A stretch of 64,000 bases of DNA from Lachnospiraceae bacterium. Lineage in GTDB: Bacteria > Bacillota > Clostridia > Lachnospirales > Lachnospiraceae. The stretch is from assembly GCA_016284315.1 (NCBI GenBank), contig JAEEOO010000017.1:1-64000 (forward strand), read 5' to 3'. The notes beneath the pieces are model-generated. The model saw only the letters and a list, made by a program, of their open reading frames with translations. It ran no database searches and was not told the DNA's origin. This document shows positions 8,449-16,821 of the stretch, in pieces (position 1 is the first letter of the stretch; each line of letters starts with the position of its first letter). The translations under genes were made by a program, and so were the position numbers.

Positions 8449-9876
8449 TTAAACAGGGTAAGCGCCGTTCTTGGTGTCTGCCTGATTCATATCTACTTTC
8501 TCCTGTTGAGCCTGACGATACTTGAAGAAGTCGGTTGCAACCTGAGGGAAAAGTGCGTATGAAAGTACGTCCTCATCCTGCTGCTTCCATTCCTTCATCT
8601 CGCTCTCGAGCTTATCCATCTCGTTCTCAAGATTATCTGCGAAACGTCCGGTAAGTCTCTTCTCTCCGGGAATAACCTTATCGATTACTTCCTGGTTCAT
8701 AGGCTTAACAGTCTGACCATACTCACCGCGGAGAACAGCCTTGGTCTCCTTGGTAGCCATCTTGTATCTCTCACCCATGAGAACGTTGAATACAGCCTGG
8801 GTACCAACGATCTGTGATGAAGGTGTAACAAGAGGGGGCTCACCCAGGTCTTTACGTACACGAGGAATCTCCTCAAGTACTTCACGGTACTTATCTTCTG
8901 CGTTCTGCTCTTTAAGCTGGCTAACCATGTTAGAAAGCATTCCGCCGGGTACCTGGTAAAGAAGGGTCTTGATGTTAACACCGAGAACCTTGGGTGAAAG
9001 AAGTCCGCTCTTAAGGCACTCATCACGATAGGGAGCGAAGTAATCAGCGATCTCAGCAAGAAGATCCTGATCATATCCGGTATCATAAGGAGTTCCTCTG
9101 AAGGTCTCAACCATAACTTCGGTAGCGGGCTGTGAAGTACCCATAGCAAGAGGGCTCATTGCGCAGTCGATAACGTCTACGCCTGCCTCAACTGCCTTGA
9201 GGTAAGTCATTGAAGCTACACCGGAAGTGTAGTGAGTGTGGAGCTGGATAGGAAGCTTGGTGTTCTCTTTCATAGCCTTGATAAGTTCGGTAGCTCTGTA
9301 AGGAACAAGAAGTCCTGCCATATCCTTGATACAGATTGAATCTGCACCCATCTCCTCGATCTCTTTTGCCATCTTAGCCCAATACTCGAGGGTATATGCA
9401 TCACCGAGGGTATAAGAAAGAGCAACCTGTGCATGTCCTCTTCCTTCCTGCTTCTTGATGCGGTTAGTTGCGTTAACTGCTTCCTGAAGGTTAGGCATGT
9501 AGTTAAGGCAATCGAAGATTCTGATGATATCGATTCCGTTTGCGATGGACTTCTCAACGAATGCATCAACAACGTCATCTGCGTAAGGTCTGTAACCTAA
9601 GATGTTCTGACCTCTGAAGAGCATCTGAAGCTTGGTGTTCTTGAACTGATCACGAAGCTTACGAAGTCTCTCCCAGGGATCTTCCTTAAGGAATCTGAGG
9701 GATGCATCGAATGTAGCACCTCCCCAGCACTCTACTGAGTGATAGCCAACCTTATCCATCTTTGCTGCAATGGGAAGCATGAACTCGGTAGGCATTCTTG
9801 TAGCGATAAGAGACTGGTGTGCGTCACGGAGCACGGTCTCGGTTATCTTAATGGGTTTCTTTTCTATTTCTGCCAT
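8449..9876 (-). CDS. oadA: Oxaloacetate decarboxylase alpha / pyruvate carboxylase B-type carboxyltransferase
   Basis: This 475-residue carboxyltransferase transfers carboxyl groups between oxaloacetate (or pyruvate) and biotin. It has the HMGL-like TIM barrel with metal-site and active-site motifs ETVLRDAHQSLIATRM near residue 13, LQMLFRGQNILGYR near 84, ICIKDMAGLL near 185 and IQLHTHYTSG near 210. The conserved carboxylase domain follows to about 450. Unlike the classical alpha subunit it has no C-terminal biotinyl domain; the biotin protein is encoded separately at 11279-11653. It is the last gene of the cluster, separated from oadB by 207 bp that hold a structured repeat. The start follows AAGGAT. 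Confidence 0.92.
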   Translation of the reverse strand: MAEIEKKPIKITETVLRDAHQSLIATRMPTEFMLPIAAKMDKVGYHSVECWGGATFDASLRFLKEDPWERLRKLRDQFKNTKLQMLFRGQNILGYRPYADDVVDAFVEKSIANGIDIIRIFDCLNYMPNLQEAVNATNRIKKQEGRGHAQVALSYTLGDAYTLEYWAKMAKEIEEMGADSICIKDMAGLLVPYRATELIKAMKENTKLPIQLHTHYTSGVASMTYLKAVEAGVDVIDCAMSPLAMGTSQPATEVMVETFRGTPYDTGYDQDLLAEIADYFAPYRDECLKSGLLSPKVLGVNIKTLLYQVPGGMLSNMVSQLKEQNAEDKYREVLEEIPRVRKDLGEPPLVTPSSQIVGTQAVFNVLMGERYKMATKETKAVLRGEYGQTVKPMNQEVIDKVIPGEKRLTGRFADNLENEMDKLESEMKEWKQQDEDVLSYALFPQVATDFFKYRQAQQEKVDMNQADTKNGAYPV

Positions 9877-9914
9877 GATGATATCCTTTCGTTTAAGTTT
9901 TAAATCCTAGTGAC

Positions 9915-10057
9915 GGCGTCTAGTTTGTCATAGTTGTTTTCAGCACCGCTTCTCAGCTGTAGTGTCCTCGAAGCAGCGGTACTAAGCTCATTCTTCGAAT
10001 TCGCTAAGTGCCGGCCTCGGACATACTGCTGAAAATCAACTATAACAAACTCCCGCC
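9915..10057 (+). repeat. Structured dispersed repeat, copy A (oadB-oadA gap)
   Basis: Copy A is a 143-bp element in the same orientation as copy C and opposite to copy B. The outer GGCG/CGCC pair is followed by arms GTTTGTCATAGTTG and CAACTATAACAAAC that pair with each other across a core. The core holds CACCGCTTCTCAGC, TGTCCTCG, CAGCGGTACTAAGCTC, the hairpin ATTC-TTC-GAAT, CGCTAAGTGCCGG and CCTCGGACAT. The core matches copies B (31886-32039) and C (56948-57099), while the arms differ in sequence. Boundaries are set by the outermost paired bases and are approximate. It fills most of the 207-bp gap within the decarboxylase cluster. Confidence 0.8.
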
Positions 10058-10083
10058 TGTAATATTATTAGTTCTGATCTTGA

Positions 10084-11235
10084 TCAGAACACTCCGAAGA
10101 TCGCCATAAAGGTACCGGCTGCGACGGCGGTTCCGATAACGCCGGCTACGTTAGGTCCCATAGCGTGCATAAGGAGGAAGTTGGTGGGATCTGCTTCCGC
10201 ACCGACCTTCTGTGATACACGTGCTGCCATAGGTACTGCGGATACACCTGCGGAACCGATAAGGGGATTAACCTTACCCTTGGTTGCTACGCACATGATC
10301 TTACCGAAGATAACTCCGGCTGCGGTACCGAATGCAAATGCAACAAGTCCGAGTGCAACGATCTTTAAGGTGCTGACGTTGAGGAAGGACTCTGCACTGG
10401 TGGTAGCTCCTACGGAAGTTCCGAGGAGGATAACAACGATGTACATCATAGCATTTGATGCTGTCTCGGTAAGCTGTCTTACCACGCCTGACTCCTTGAA
10501 GAGGTTACCAAGCATGAGCATACCTACAAGAGGTGCTGTGGTAGGAAGGATGAGACAAACAACAATAGTGATAATGATCGGGAAGAGGATCTTCTCGAGC
10601 TTTGATACGGGACGAAGCTGACCCATCTTGATCTCACGCTCTTTCTTGGTGGTGAGAAGCTTCATGATGGGAGGCTGGATAATGGGCACGAGGGACATAT
10701 ATGAATATGCCGCAACGGCGATAGGTCCAAGAAGTGCGGTCTGTCCAAGTTTTCCTGCAAGGAAGATGGATGTAGGGCCGTCTGCTCCTCCGATGATTGA
10801 TACTGCAGCAGCTGCCTTATCATTGAATCCGAGAGCGATAGCTCCGAAGTATGCAGCGAAAATACCAAACTGTGCTGCAGCTCCGAGAAGGAAGCTCTTG
10901 GGGTTAGCGATAAGGGGACCAAAGTCTGTCTGCGCTCCTACACCTAAGAAAATAAGTGAAGGAAGAATTGCAAGCTCGTCCAGCTTGTAGAAATAGTAGA
11001 GCAATCCACCCTGTCCGTTTGCAGCGGTCTCTGCGCTTCTGATGATATCGGGATAGATATTTACAAGAAGCATACCGAATGCGATAGGTACAAGAAGGAG
11101 TGGCTCAAACTCATGGCGTATTGCCAAGTAAAGGAAAAAGCAGGCAACTACGATCATCAAATAGTTTCCCCATGTTAAATTGAAGAATGCTGTCTGATGA
11201 AGCAAGTTGTCCAACGTATTAGCTACGTAAGCCAT
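10084..11235 (-). CDS. oadB: Sodium-pump decarboxylase beta subunit
   Basis: This 383-residue membrane carboxybiotin decarboxylase couples release of CO2 from carboxybiotin to export of Na+. It is highly hydrophobic, with about ten or eleven membrane segments. It contains the family sodium-site region SIIGGADGPTSIFLAGKL near residue 143 and the C-terminal repeat-related segment LLMHAMGPNVAGVIGTAVAAG. It matches the OadB/MmdB/GcdB family; sequence alone does not separate the substrate classes. It lies 43 bp after the biotin-carrier gene, with GGAGG before the start. Confidence 0.93.
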   Translation of the reverse strand: MAYVANTLDNLLHQTAFFNLTWGNYLMIVVACFFLYLAIRHEFEPLLLVPIAFGMLLVNIYPDIIRSAETAANGQGGLLYYFYKLDELAILPSLIFLGVGAQTDFGPLIANPKSFLLGAAAQFGIFAAYFGAIALGFNDKAAAAVSIIGGADGPTSIFLAGKLGQTALLGPIAVAAYSYMSLVPIIQPPIMKLLTTKKEREIKMGQLRPVSKLEKILFPIIITIVVCLILPTTAPLVGMLMLGNLFKESGVVRQLTETASNAMMYIVVILLGTSVGATTSAESFLNVSTLKIVALGLVAFAFGTAAGVIFGKIMCVATKGKVNPLIGSAGVSAVPMAARVSQKVGAEADPTNFLLMHAMGPNVAGVIGTAVAAGTFMAIFGVF

Positions 11236-11278
11236 AAATTACCTCCGATTAGCGTTTATAACGCGGTTTCACATTCGA

Positions 11279-11653
11279 TTAGTTAAGAGTAGCAAGGCAT
11301 GCTCCTGCCTCGATAGCGTCTCCTACTGCAACGTCGATAGATGCAACGGTTCCGTCCTGAGGAGCAACAACGGGGATCTCCATCTTCATAGCCTCGATGA
11401 TAACAACGGCATCACCCTTCTTTACTGCATCTCCAACCTTCTTCTCAAGCTTGAATACCTTACCTGCTGCACCGGCCTCAACCTTAACTGATCCTGCACC
11501 TGCAGATGCCTTGGGAGCAGCTGCGGGAGCTGCCTTAGGTGCTGCCTTGGGAGCTGCGGGAGCCTTTGCTGCTACGGGGGCTCCTGAAGTAGCGCCCTCT
11601 TCTACTACAACATCATATACGTTTCCGTTCACGGTAATAGTATAGTTTTTCAT
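11279..11653 (-). CDS. Biotin carrier protein of the decarboxylase (MmdC/GcdC-like)
   Basis: This 124-residue swinging-arm protein carries carboxyl groups between the carboxyltransferases and the membrane decarboxylase. The N-terminal 25 residues are followed by an Ala-Pro-Lys-rich flexible linker (about 26-52) and a biotinyl domain with the EAMKMEI motif; the biotinylated residue is Lys90. The ATG at 11653 (MKNYTITVNG) follows GGAGG at good spacing; an in-frame ATG 15 bases upstream overlaps that site and is unlikely. It supplies the biotin domain missing from the oadA product. Confidence 0.93.
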   Translation of the reverse strand: MKNYTITVNGNVYDVVVEEGATSGAPVAAKAPAAPKAAPKAAPAAAPKASAGAGSVKVEAGAAGKVFKLEKKVGDAVKKGDAVVIIEAMKMEIPVVAPQDGTVASIDVAVGDAIEAGACLATLN

Positions 11654-11680
11654 TTTTAAATCCTCCATAAAATGATCTTA

Positions 11681-12523
11681 TTATCTTCTTCTGCGAATTG
11701 AACGGACTACGTATCCGTCTGTGCTGCCGCTGCCTTCGAATGCTGCAATGGCTGCTGCGATAACTGCAACAAGCTCTGTATCGTCTTCTTCTGCAGTCTC
11801 GTTTGCGATGATCTGATTAACAGCATTGTCGATTCCTGCTTCTGCGGGGCTCTTAGCTGCTGCTTTTGCGGCTTTTTTATCTGCTGCGCTCTTCTGAATC
11901 TTGGGAATTACGCCAAATACACTGATAAGAAGGCTGATAAGGATAAGAACGACAAATACGGTTCCCATTCCCATAAGGGTATTAAGACCTGCCTTACCCA
12001 TCTTCTGGCTCATGGTGTAGTTCTCGTTTAATGAAGCGGACTCAAGCTTAGCCTCCATATCGTTTGAAATGATGATCTCAGCTGTTGCTTCACCCTTCTC
12101 GCACTTAACGGGTACATTAACAACAATCTGGGTTCCGTCTACATAAGATGTAACCTCACCGTTAAGAACGATTCCGTTTTCATTCTTCTGAATAGCTCCA
12201 AGGCTTTCTGCTGCAGCCATAAAGCTTGAACGTGCGTTGTAGAATCCGTAACCGTCAACATCAAGTTTAAGAGCTCCGGAACAAGCAAGTTCGATATCAT
12301 CCATAGTAAGTTCATCCCAAGGAATGATTCCGTATTCAGCTTCGATCTGAGCCATTCCGCCATCTGCGAATTTATTTAATGTAGGGATGATGGTTTCTAC
12401 CGCAAGCTTTTCTGCGCTGTCAAGCTTAGCCTGCTGATATTCGCTGATCTCATTCTTTGAACCGCAAGCAGTCAGGCCTACTACACAGAGGGCAGCCGCC
12501 ATAAAGACTGTAAACTTCTTCAT
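11681..12523 (-). CDS. OadG-family decarboxylase gamma-like lipoprotein
   Basis: This 280-residue protein begins with a signal peptide ending in a lipobox, LTACGSKNE, so the N-terminal part is probably outside the cell and lipid-anchored. An extracellular region of about 160 residues follows, then one membrane helix near residues 185-207 (MGMGTVFVVLILISLLISVF). The cytoplasmic tail ends in ELVAVIAAAIAAFEG and a basic SIRRRR end. The helix and tail match the OadG/MmdD gamma subunit, usually only about 80-100 residues, which assembles the complex. The N-terminal extension is of unknown function. Confidence 0.82.
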   Translation of the reverse strand: MKKFTVFMAAALCVVGLTACGSKNEISEYQQAKLDSAEKLAVETIIPTLNKFADGGMAQIEAEYGIIPWDELTMDDIELACSGALKLDVDGYGFYNARSSFMAAAESLGAIQKNENGIVLNGEVTSYVDGTQIVVNVPVKCEKGEATAEIIISNDMEAKLESASLNENYTMSQKMGKAGLNTLMGMGTVFVVLILISLLISVFGVIPKIQKSAADKKAAKAAAKSPAEAGIDNAVNQIIANETAEEDDTELVAVIAAAIAAFEGSGSTDGYVVRSIRRRR

Positions 12524-12539
12524 GTTTCGTCCACCTTTC

Positions 12540-13967
12540 TTAAATTGTCACATGCTTTTTGTCGTAAGGCATCTCCTCTTTGGAAAGAAGCATTTCAAAA
12601 GCACCGATTACATACTTTCTGGTCTCTGAAGGCTCTACGATCTGATCAACGTATCCTCTTCTTGCAGCGCTTGCTACATTGAGAGTAAGCTCTTCATACT
12701 CTTTAGCCTTGGCATCGATAACATCGCTTCCCTGTCCCTGATACATGATCTTGGCAGCAAGCTTGCTGTCCATGGTTCCGATCTGGGCATTAGGCCATGC
12801 CATGGTGATATCTGCTCCTACAGCCTTTGAGTTCATAACGTTTGCTGCGGTTCCGAATGCCTTGCCGACAACAAGGTTAACCTTGGGAACGGTAGCGCTT
12901 GCAAATGCTGCGGTAAGCTTTGCTGCAGCTCTTGCAATAGTCTTCTCTGAAGCTACGGTAGCTTCATATCCGGTAACGTTTGTAAGTGAAAGTACAGGAA
13001 TTTCGAAAGCATCACAGAACTTGATGAATTCTTCTGCCTTGTAGCATCCTGCGGTGGTAAGAACAGTACCGAACTTCTTACCTTCTTCTCCTTCCTCGGG
13101 AAGGATCTCGCTTCTGTTTGCTACTGCACCAACGGTTACTCCATCGAGACGGATGAATCCGGTAACCATCTCAGGTGCGAATTCGCTCTTAACTTCGAAG
13201 AAATCGTTGTCATCAGCGATAACCTTAAGAACTTCTGCAGTGTCACCTGCGAATCCCTCAAGTCCGTCGAAAGTACGGTTGAGATCGTCGGTGCACTCAA
13301 TATCGTTTACGTCATAGTTGTTTGAAGGAAGGAAATCTACAAGGCTTCTGATAGCGCTGTAAAGTTCATCCTCATCTTCTACTACATCTGCAAGACCTGC
13401 CTCTGAAGACTGGAATGCAGCAGATGCTGTGTTGTTCTTTTCAGTTGTGTTTCCATCAAGTGCATTGGGAGAATTAACAAAGAGCTTTGCATTATCCTTA
13501 AGCATGAATGTGAAGTCGGTAAGAGTAGGGAACAATGCAAGTCCACCTCCGCATGTACCAACGATAGCTGTGATCTGAGGGATCACGCCCGAAGCAGCTA
13601 CCTGCTTTGCATATACTTCGCCAAAAGCGTTAAGTGCATCGGTAGCCTCCTGAAGTCTGAGTCCTGCGCAATCGATGATTCCGATCACGGGAGCTCCCAT
13701 TTTAAGTGCAAGATTATAAATGTTCACGATCTTGCGTGCGTGCATTTCCCCTATGGTTCCGCCAAGGACTGATGCATCCTGGCTATATACATAGACAAGA
13801 TTTTCATTGATGGTACCGTAACCGGTAACGCATCCGTCTGACGGCATCTGGGACGGTTCCATATTGAAATCTGTTGCTCTTGCGGTTACAAGAGAGCCGA
13901 TTTCAACGAAACTGTTGTCGTCGAGCAGCTGTTTGATTCTAGTGCTCGCTGCTAAAGTTGTGCTCAT
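12540..13967 (-). CDS. mmdA: Acyl-CoA carboxyltransferase (MmdA-like)
   Basis: This 475-residue protein is of the propionyl-CoA carboxylase beta / methylmalonyl-CoA decarboxylase alpha family, with two crotonase-like halves. The N-terminal half has VYSQDASVLGGTIGEMHARK, DCAGLRLQEA and IVGTCGGGLALFPTLTDF, the last forming the first oxyanion site. The C-terminal half has FEIPVLSLTNVTGY and KAFGTAANVM. It would transfer carboxyl between an acyl-CoA and the separate biotin protein. It is shorter than the roughly 510-residue classical enzymes and more divergent, so the acyl-CoA is uncertain. It is the first gene of the cluster, with GGAGG before the ATG. Confidence 0.85.
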   Translation of the reverse strand: MSTTLAASTRIKQLLDDNSFVEIGSLVTARATDFNMEPSQMPSDGCVTGYGTINENLVYVYSQDASVLGGTIGEMHARKIVNIYNLALKMGAPVIGIIDCAGLRLQEATDALNAFGEVYAKQVAASGVIPQITAIVGTCGGGLALFPTLTDFTFMLKDNAKLFVNSPNALDGNTTEKNNTASAAFQSSEAGLADVVEDEDELYSAIRSLVDFLPSNNYDVNDIECTDDLNRTFDGLEGFAGDTAEVLKVIADDNDFFEVKSEFAPEMVTGFIRLDGVTVGAVANRSEILPEEGEEGKKFGTVLTTAGCYKAEEFIKFCDAFEIPVLSLTNVTGYEATVASEKTIARAAAKLTAAFASATVPKVNLVVGKAFGTAANVMNSKAVGADITMAWPNAQIGTMDSKLAAKIMYQGQGSDVIDAKAKEYEELTLNVASAARRGYVDQIVEPSETRKYVIGAFEMLLSKEEMPYDKKHVTI

Positions 13968-13996
13968 ATGTTGACCTCCGTAATATATATGTGATA

Positions 13997-14017
13997 GGGG
14001 AAAAACAACTTTTCCCC
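13997..14017 (-). promoter_or_regulatory. Leader hairpin before mmdA
   Basis: The minus strand carries a perfect 8-bp stem GGGGAAAA/TTTTCCCC with a 5-base loop, about 30 bases before the mmdA ATG and just upstream of its ribosome site. No T tract follows, so it is not an ordinary terminator. It could stabilise the mRNA or affect initiation. Confidence 0.45.
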
Positions 14018-14038
14018 CATTTTTATGATCCCTACCAT

Positions 14039-14044
14039 ATTATC
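14039..14044 (-). promoter_or_regulatory. Extended -10 promoter of the decarboxylase cluster
   Basis: The minus strand reads TGTGATAAT. It lies between the scpB terminator and mmdA, about 72 bases before the ATG. The -35 region is weak. It is the best candidate for driving mmdA through oadA. Confidence 0.5.
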
Positions 14045-14143
14045 ACAAAATGCCTTTTTAGCATAGACTAAAACAGTAAAATTCCCAACAAAAAACAAGT
14101 ATTCCGACATTGGAAACCGTTTTTTATTTTGAATCTTCAAATT

Positions 14144-14178
14144 ATAAAAATAGACGAGTCTCATAAGAAACTCGTCTA
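14144..14178 (-). terminator. Terminator after scpB
   Basis: A perfect 8-bp stem TAGACGAG/CTCGTCTA with a 12-base loop is followed on the minus strand by TTTTTAT. It begins 26 bases after the scpB stop codon. Confidence 0.85.
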
Positions 14179-14204
14179 AATAATAAATCATCTTATTCTG
14201 TTTG

Positions 14205-14774
14205 TCAGATATCCAGTTTTAACTGAATCTCTTCTTCCGCCTGTTTCTTGAACTCTTCCACCTGAACGGGATTGATCTGGGGGAGTTCATCAAGGCTGTG
14301 AACGCCGAAACTTCTTAAGAACTGCTCTGTGGTTCCGAAAAGAAGAGGCTTGCCCGGTGCATCAAGTCTTCCCAGCTCCTGAATAAGGTCGTACTCAAGA
14401 AGCTTGTTTATAGCGTGGTCGCAAGAAACGCCTCTAACCTTCTCAATCTCAATCCTTGTAACGGGCTGCTTGTAAGCAATGATGGAAAGAGTCTCAAGAA
14501 CCGTATCCGTAAGCTGGAATCTGGGAGGATTCTTTGCGATCTTTATGAGTGAATCATATATCTCCGGCTTTGTGCAGAGCTGAACGGAATTCTCAAACCA
14601 AGTGAGCATGATGCCACGCTCATCCTTCTGATATTCCTCCGTCATCTCCTCAAGGATCTTTCTTGTAGCCTTTTTATCAAGTTCGATCACGTCCGCAAGT
14701 CTTCCGATATCAACGGACTCGCCCATGGAAAAAAGGACGCCCTCCAATATCTTTTTAGCCTGTGTATTATCCAT
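14205..14774 (-). CDS. scpB: Segregation and condensation protein B
   Basis: ScpB is the winged-helix (kite) partner in the SMC-ScpA-ScpB condensin, which compacts and separates chromosomes. The 189-residue product is of usual length. It has two winged-helix halves with the conserved ILEGVLFSMGESVDIGRL start, the central TLSIIAYKQPVTRIEIEKVRG and the FGTTEQFLRSFG motif near residue 145. It follows scpA by 25 bases. Confidence 0.95.
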   Translation of the reverse strand: MDNTQAKKILEGVLFSMGESVDIGRLADVIELDKKATRKILEEMTEEYQKDERGIMLTWFENSVQLCTKPEIYDSLIKIAKNPPRFQLTDTVLETLSIIAYKQPVTRIEIEKVRGVSCDHAINKLLEYDLIQELGRLDAPGKPLLFGTTEQFLRSFGVHSLDELPQINPVQVEEFKKQAEEEIQLKLDI

Positions 14775-14799
14775 TTTAATCTACTCTCTCTTTTTTCGA

Positions 14800-15561
14800 T
14801 CAAGATGTCTGTTCTTTGTAATAATTCGATGTGATGATTATATCATCAAAAAGCTCGTCCTGGTGAATGGTTATCTCTCCGTCGTGCATCATCTCAAGGA
14901 TGATAAGGAAAGTAACGATTATCTCTGCGCGGCTCTTCTGCCTCTCGAGGAGCTTGGTAAAGGAAAAGAACTCATGTGTCTGGGCAAAAGCTCTGACATA
15001 AAGGGTCTTTGTATCAAGGTCGATCTCTTCTTTTTCGATCTTACCGTATTGGCTTCTTATGGGGTCCACTCTGTCTTCCTGACGACGGACGATATTCTTA
15101 AAGATCTCGTGGAGTTTTGAAAGGTTCATATCTCCCACAAGCTCTTCATAATCGATGGGCGGAATGTAGCCCGAAACTTCCTTGGGAAGCTGCTTCTTTC
15201 TGTAAAGCACCTGAGCTGCATCAACCTGTCTGTCCCTAAGTTCAAAAGACATGTACTTGTACATCTTATACTCAAGGAGCTTTTCAACAAGTTCGCTTCT
15301 GGGGTCGATCTCCTCACCCTCTTCATCCACTTCGGGAGGAAGGAGCATCTTACACTTAATATCAATGAGGGTAGCGGCCATAACGAGGAACTCGCTCATT
15401 ACGTCCATGTTCTCCGTCTCCATCTGTTTGATGTAAGCCAGATACTGTTCCGTAACCTCAACAATGGGGATATCATAAATGTCTATTTTGTTTTTTTCTA
15501 TGAGATGCAGCAAAAGGTCCAGAGGGCCTTCGAACTTCTCAAGCTTAACCTGTATAGCCAT
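14800..15561 (-). CDS. scpA: Segregation and condensation protein A
   Basis: ScpA is the kleisin that bridges the SMC heads and ScpB. The 253-residue protein starts VKLEKFEGPLDLLLHLIEKN, the N-terminal SMC-neck-binding signature. It has YLVMAATLIDIKCKMLLP-type helix 3 sequence near 65-85, an acidic linker, and a C-terminal winged helix around 185-250. It lies 13 bases after the phosphoesterase gene and 25 before scpB. Confidence 0.95.
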   Translation of the reverse strand: MAIQVKLEKFEGPLDLLLHLIEKNKIDIYDIPIVEVTEQYLAYIKQMETENMDVMSEFLVMAATLIDIKCKMLLPPEVDEEGEEIDPRSELVEKLLEYKMYKYMSFELRDRQVDAAQVLYRKKQLPKEVSGYIPPIDYEELVGDMNLSKLHEIFKNIVRRQEDRVDPIRSQYGKIEKEEIDLDTKTLYVRAFAQTHEFFSFTKLLERQKSRAEIIVTFLIILEMMHDGEITIHQDELFDDIIITSNYYKEQTS

Positions 15562-15574
15562 TATATAACCTCAG

Positions 15575-16447
15575 TTAATCTGCTTTTTCGTCCTTCTCAA
15601 AAGATACTACCACTAAGTCTCCGGGATTGAACAAACGGAAGGGGATCGTATGAGCTCCAAGGCCCCTTGATACGATCATGGTAGTACTGTCTTTCTTATA
15701 TTCTCCCTGATAATACTTTGGGAAAAATGTGGCGTTTGGTGAAAGCACGCCTTTGTTTATAATAGGGATCCTTACGATGCCTCCGTGAACATGTCCCGAA
15801 AAGACAACATCCGCACCGTAGGAAACATAATCTTCAAAAAAATCGGGATTGTGGGCAAGGAGGATATTTAAATTATCCTTGTCGGGCTCACCAAGCTCTG
15901 AAAGAAGTTCTCCTTCCTCGATTGGAATAATGCCCATCCTCTTGTAATGCTTTTTATTGATCTCAGAGCCGATAACGGTAACACCGTAATCTTCAAGAGT
16001 AACTCTTTCATTGACCAAAAGGCATACGCCGCTTTCCTTGATGGCTTCACAGTACTTATCATATTTATCGCCGAATCTCTCTCGATAAATATCCATCCTC
16101 ATCTCATGATTACCGTTTTCGTAATACACGGGATATTTAGAAGCCAGAGCCTTAACAAAATTCATGGCAGGATCGGTCTTTTCCTTTGGATGACCATTGA
16201 CCATATCTCCTGCCACAAGGATCATATCGGGATTTATCTCATCAACGGCATCAAGAAGAGGCTTATTGTCTTTTCCGTATACTTTATTGTGAAGATCGGA
16301 TACAACAACTGCCGTGAAGTCTTTTTTTATCTTTTTGTGTTTGAATGTGTATCTGCTTACCGTAAACCGGTTTGTATCATAAACCGCCATCCAGATGAAG
16401 AATAAAACTATCGCTATGGCGGCGGCAATAATTATATCTTTGACCAT
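15575..16447 (-). CDS. Membrane-anchored metallophosphoesterase
   Basis: This 290-residue calcineurin-like phosphoesterase has one N-terminal membrane helix (about residues 4-22). The metal-site motifs are in order: VSDLHN near 50, VAGDMVNG near 78, ENGNHEMR near 111, a His in LLAHNPDF, and FSGHVHGG near 216. It is similar to the YaeI/YkuE group, some of which act on lipid phosphates; the substrate here is unknown. It leads the transcript into scpA and scpB. The start follows AGGAA. Confidence 0.85.
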   Translation of the reverse strand: MVKDIIIAAAIAIVLFFIWMAVYDTNRFTVSRYTFKHKKIKKDFTAVVVSDLHNKVYGKDNKPLLDAVDEINPDMILVAGDMVNGHPKEKTDPAMNFVKALASKYPVYYENGNHEMRMDIYRERFGDKYDKYCEAIKESGVCLLVNERVTLEDYGVTVIGSEINKKHYKRMGIIPIEEGELLSELGEPDKDNLNILLAHNPDFFEDYVSYGADVVFSGHVHGGIVRIPIINKGVLSPNATFFPKYYQGEYKKDSTTMIVSRGLGAHTIPFRLFNPGDLVVVSFEKDEKAD

Positions 16448-16469
16448 GAATAACTATTTCCTATCAAGG

Positions 16470-16498
16470 AAAAAAGCCCCTGACAAATAGCCAGGGGC
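16470..16498 (-). terminator. Terminator after rpsU
   Basis: The stem GCCCCTG/CAGGGGC is followed on the minus strand by six Ts, 11 bases after the rpsU stop codon. It also precedes the phosphoesterase gene, which then depends on read-through or an unrecognised promoter. Confidence 0.88.
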
Positions 16499-16508
16499 CT
16501 GATTTACG

Positions 16509-16685
16509 TTAGTTAAACTTACGCTTTCTGGCAGCCTCAGACTTCTTCTTACGTCTGACGCTGGGCTTCTCGTAATGCTCGCGCTTACGAATTTCCTGCT
16601 GGATACCTGCCTTAGCACAGCTTCTCTTGAAGCGGCGAAGTGCGCTGTCCAGAGATTCATTCTCTTTTACGATAACGCTCGACAT
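16509..16685 (-). CDS. rpsU: 30S ribosomal protein S21
   Basis: S21 is a 58-residue basic protein of the small subunit. The sequence [20 protein letters not shown], then [20 protein letters not shown] and a Lys/Arg-rich tail, is the complete family pattern. The ATG at 16685 was chosen over an upstream in-frame ATG because the protein then matches the family exactly and GGGAGG lies before it. It is a single-gene unit between a consensus promoter and a terminator. Confidence 0.97.
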   Translation of the reverse strand: MSSVIVKENESLDSALRRFKRSCAKAGIQQEIRKREHYEKPSVRRKKKSEAARKRKFN

Positions 16686-16760
16686 GCTTTCTTGACCTCC
16701 CTTCAGTCCCATGAGACTGACTCAGGTTTTGTGACTATATAAAACTACAGTCCGCTACAA

Positions 16761-16789
16761 ATTATACTTGGATTAAAACCTTATGTCAA
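16761..16789 (-). promoter_or_regulatory. Consensus sigma-A promoter of rpsU
   Basis: On the minus strand TTGACA (16784-16789) is followed after exactly 17 bases by TATAAT (16761-16766). Both boxes are perfect consensus. Transcription would begin near 16754, giving a leader of about 70 bases before rpsU, and predicts strong constitutive expression. Confidence 0.92.
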
Positions 16790-16821
16790 TAAAAAATTTT
16801 TGTTTATCTGAAATACCTTTA

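Noticed and set aside
13964-14191. Open frame of 75 codons upstream of mmdA
   Set aside because: It runs through the scpB terminator, the promoter-like site and the mmdA leader hairpin, and the protein is of random composition.
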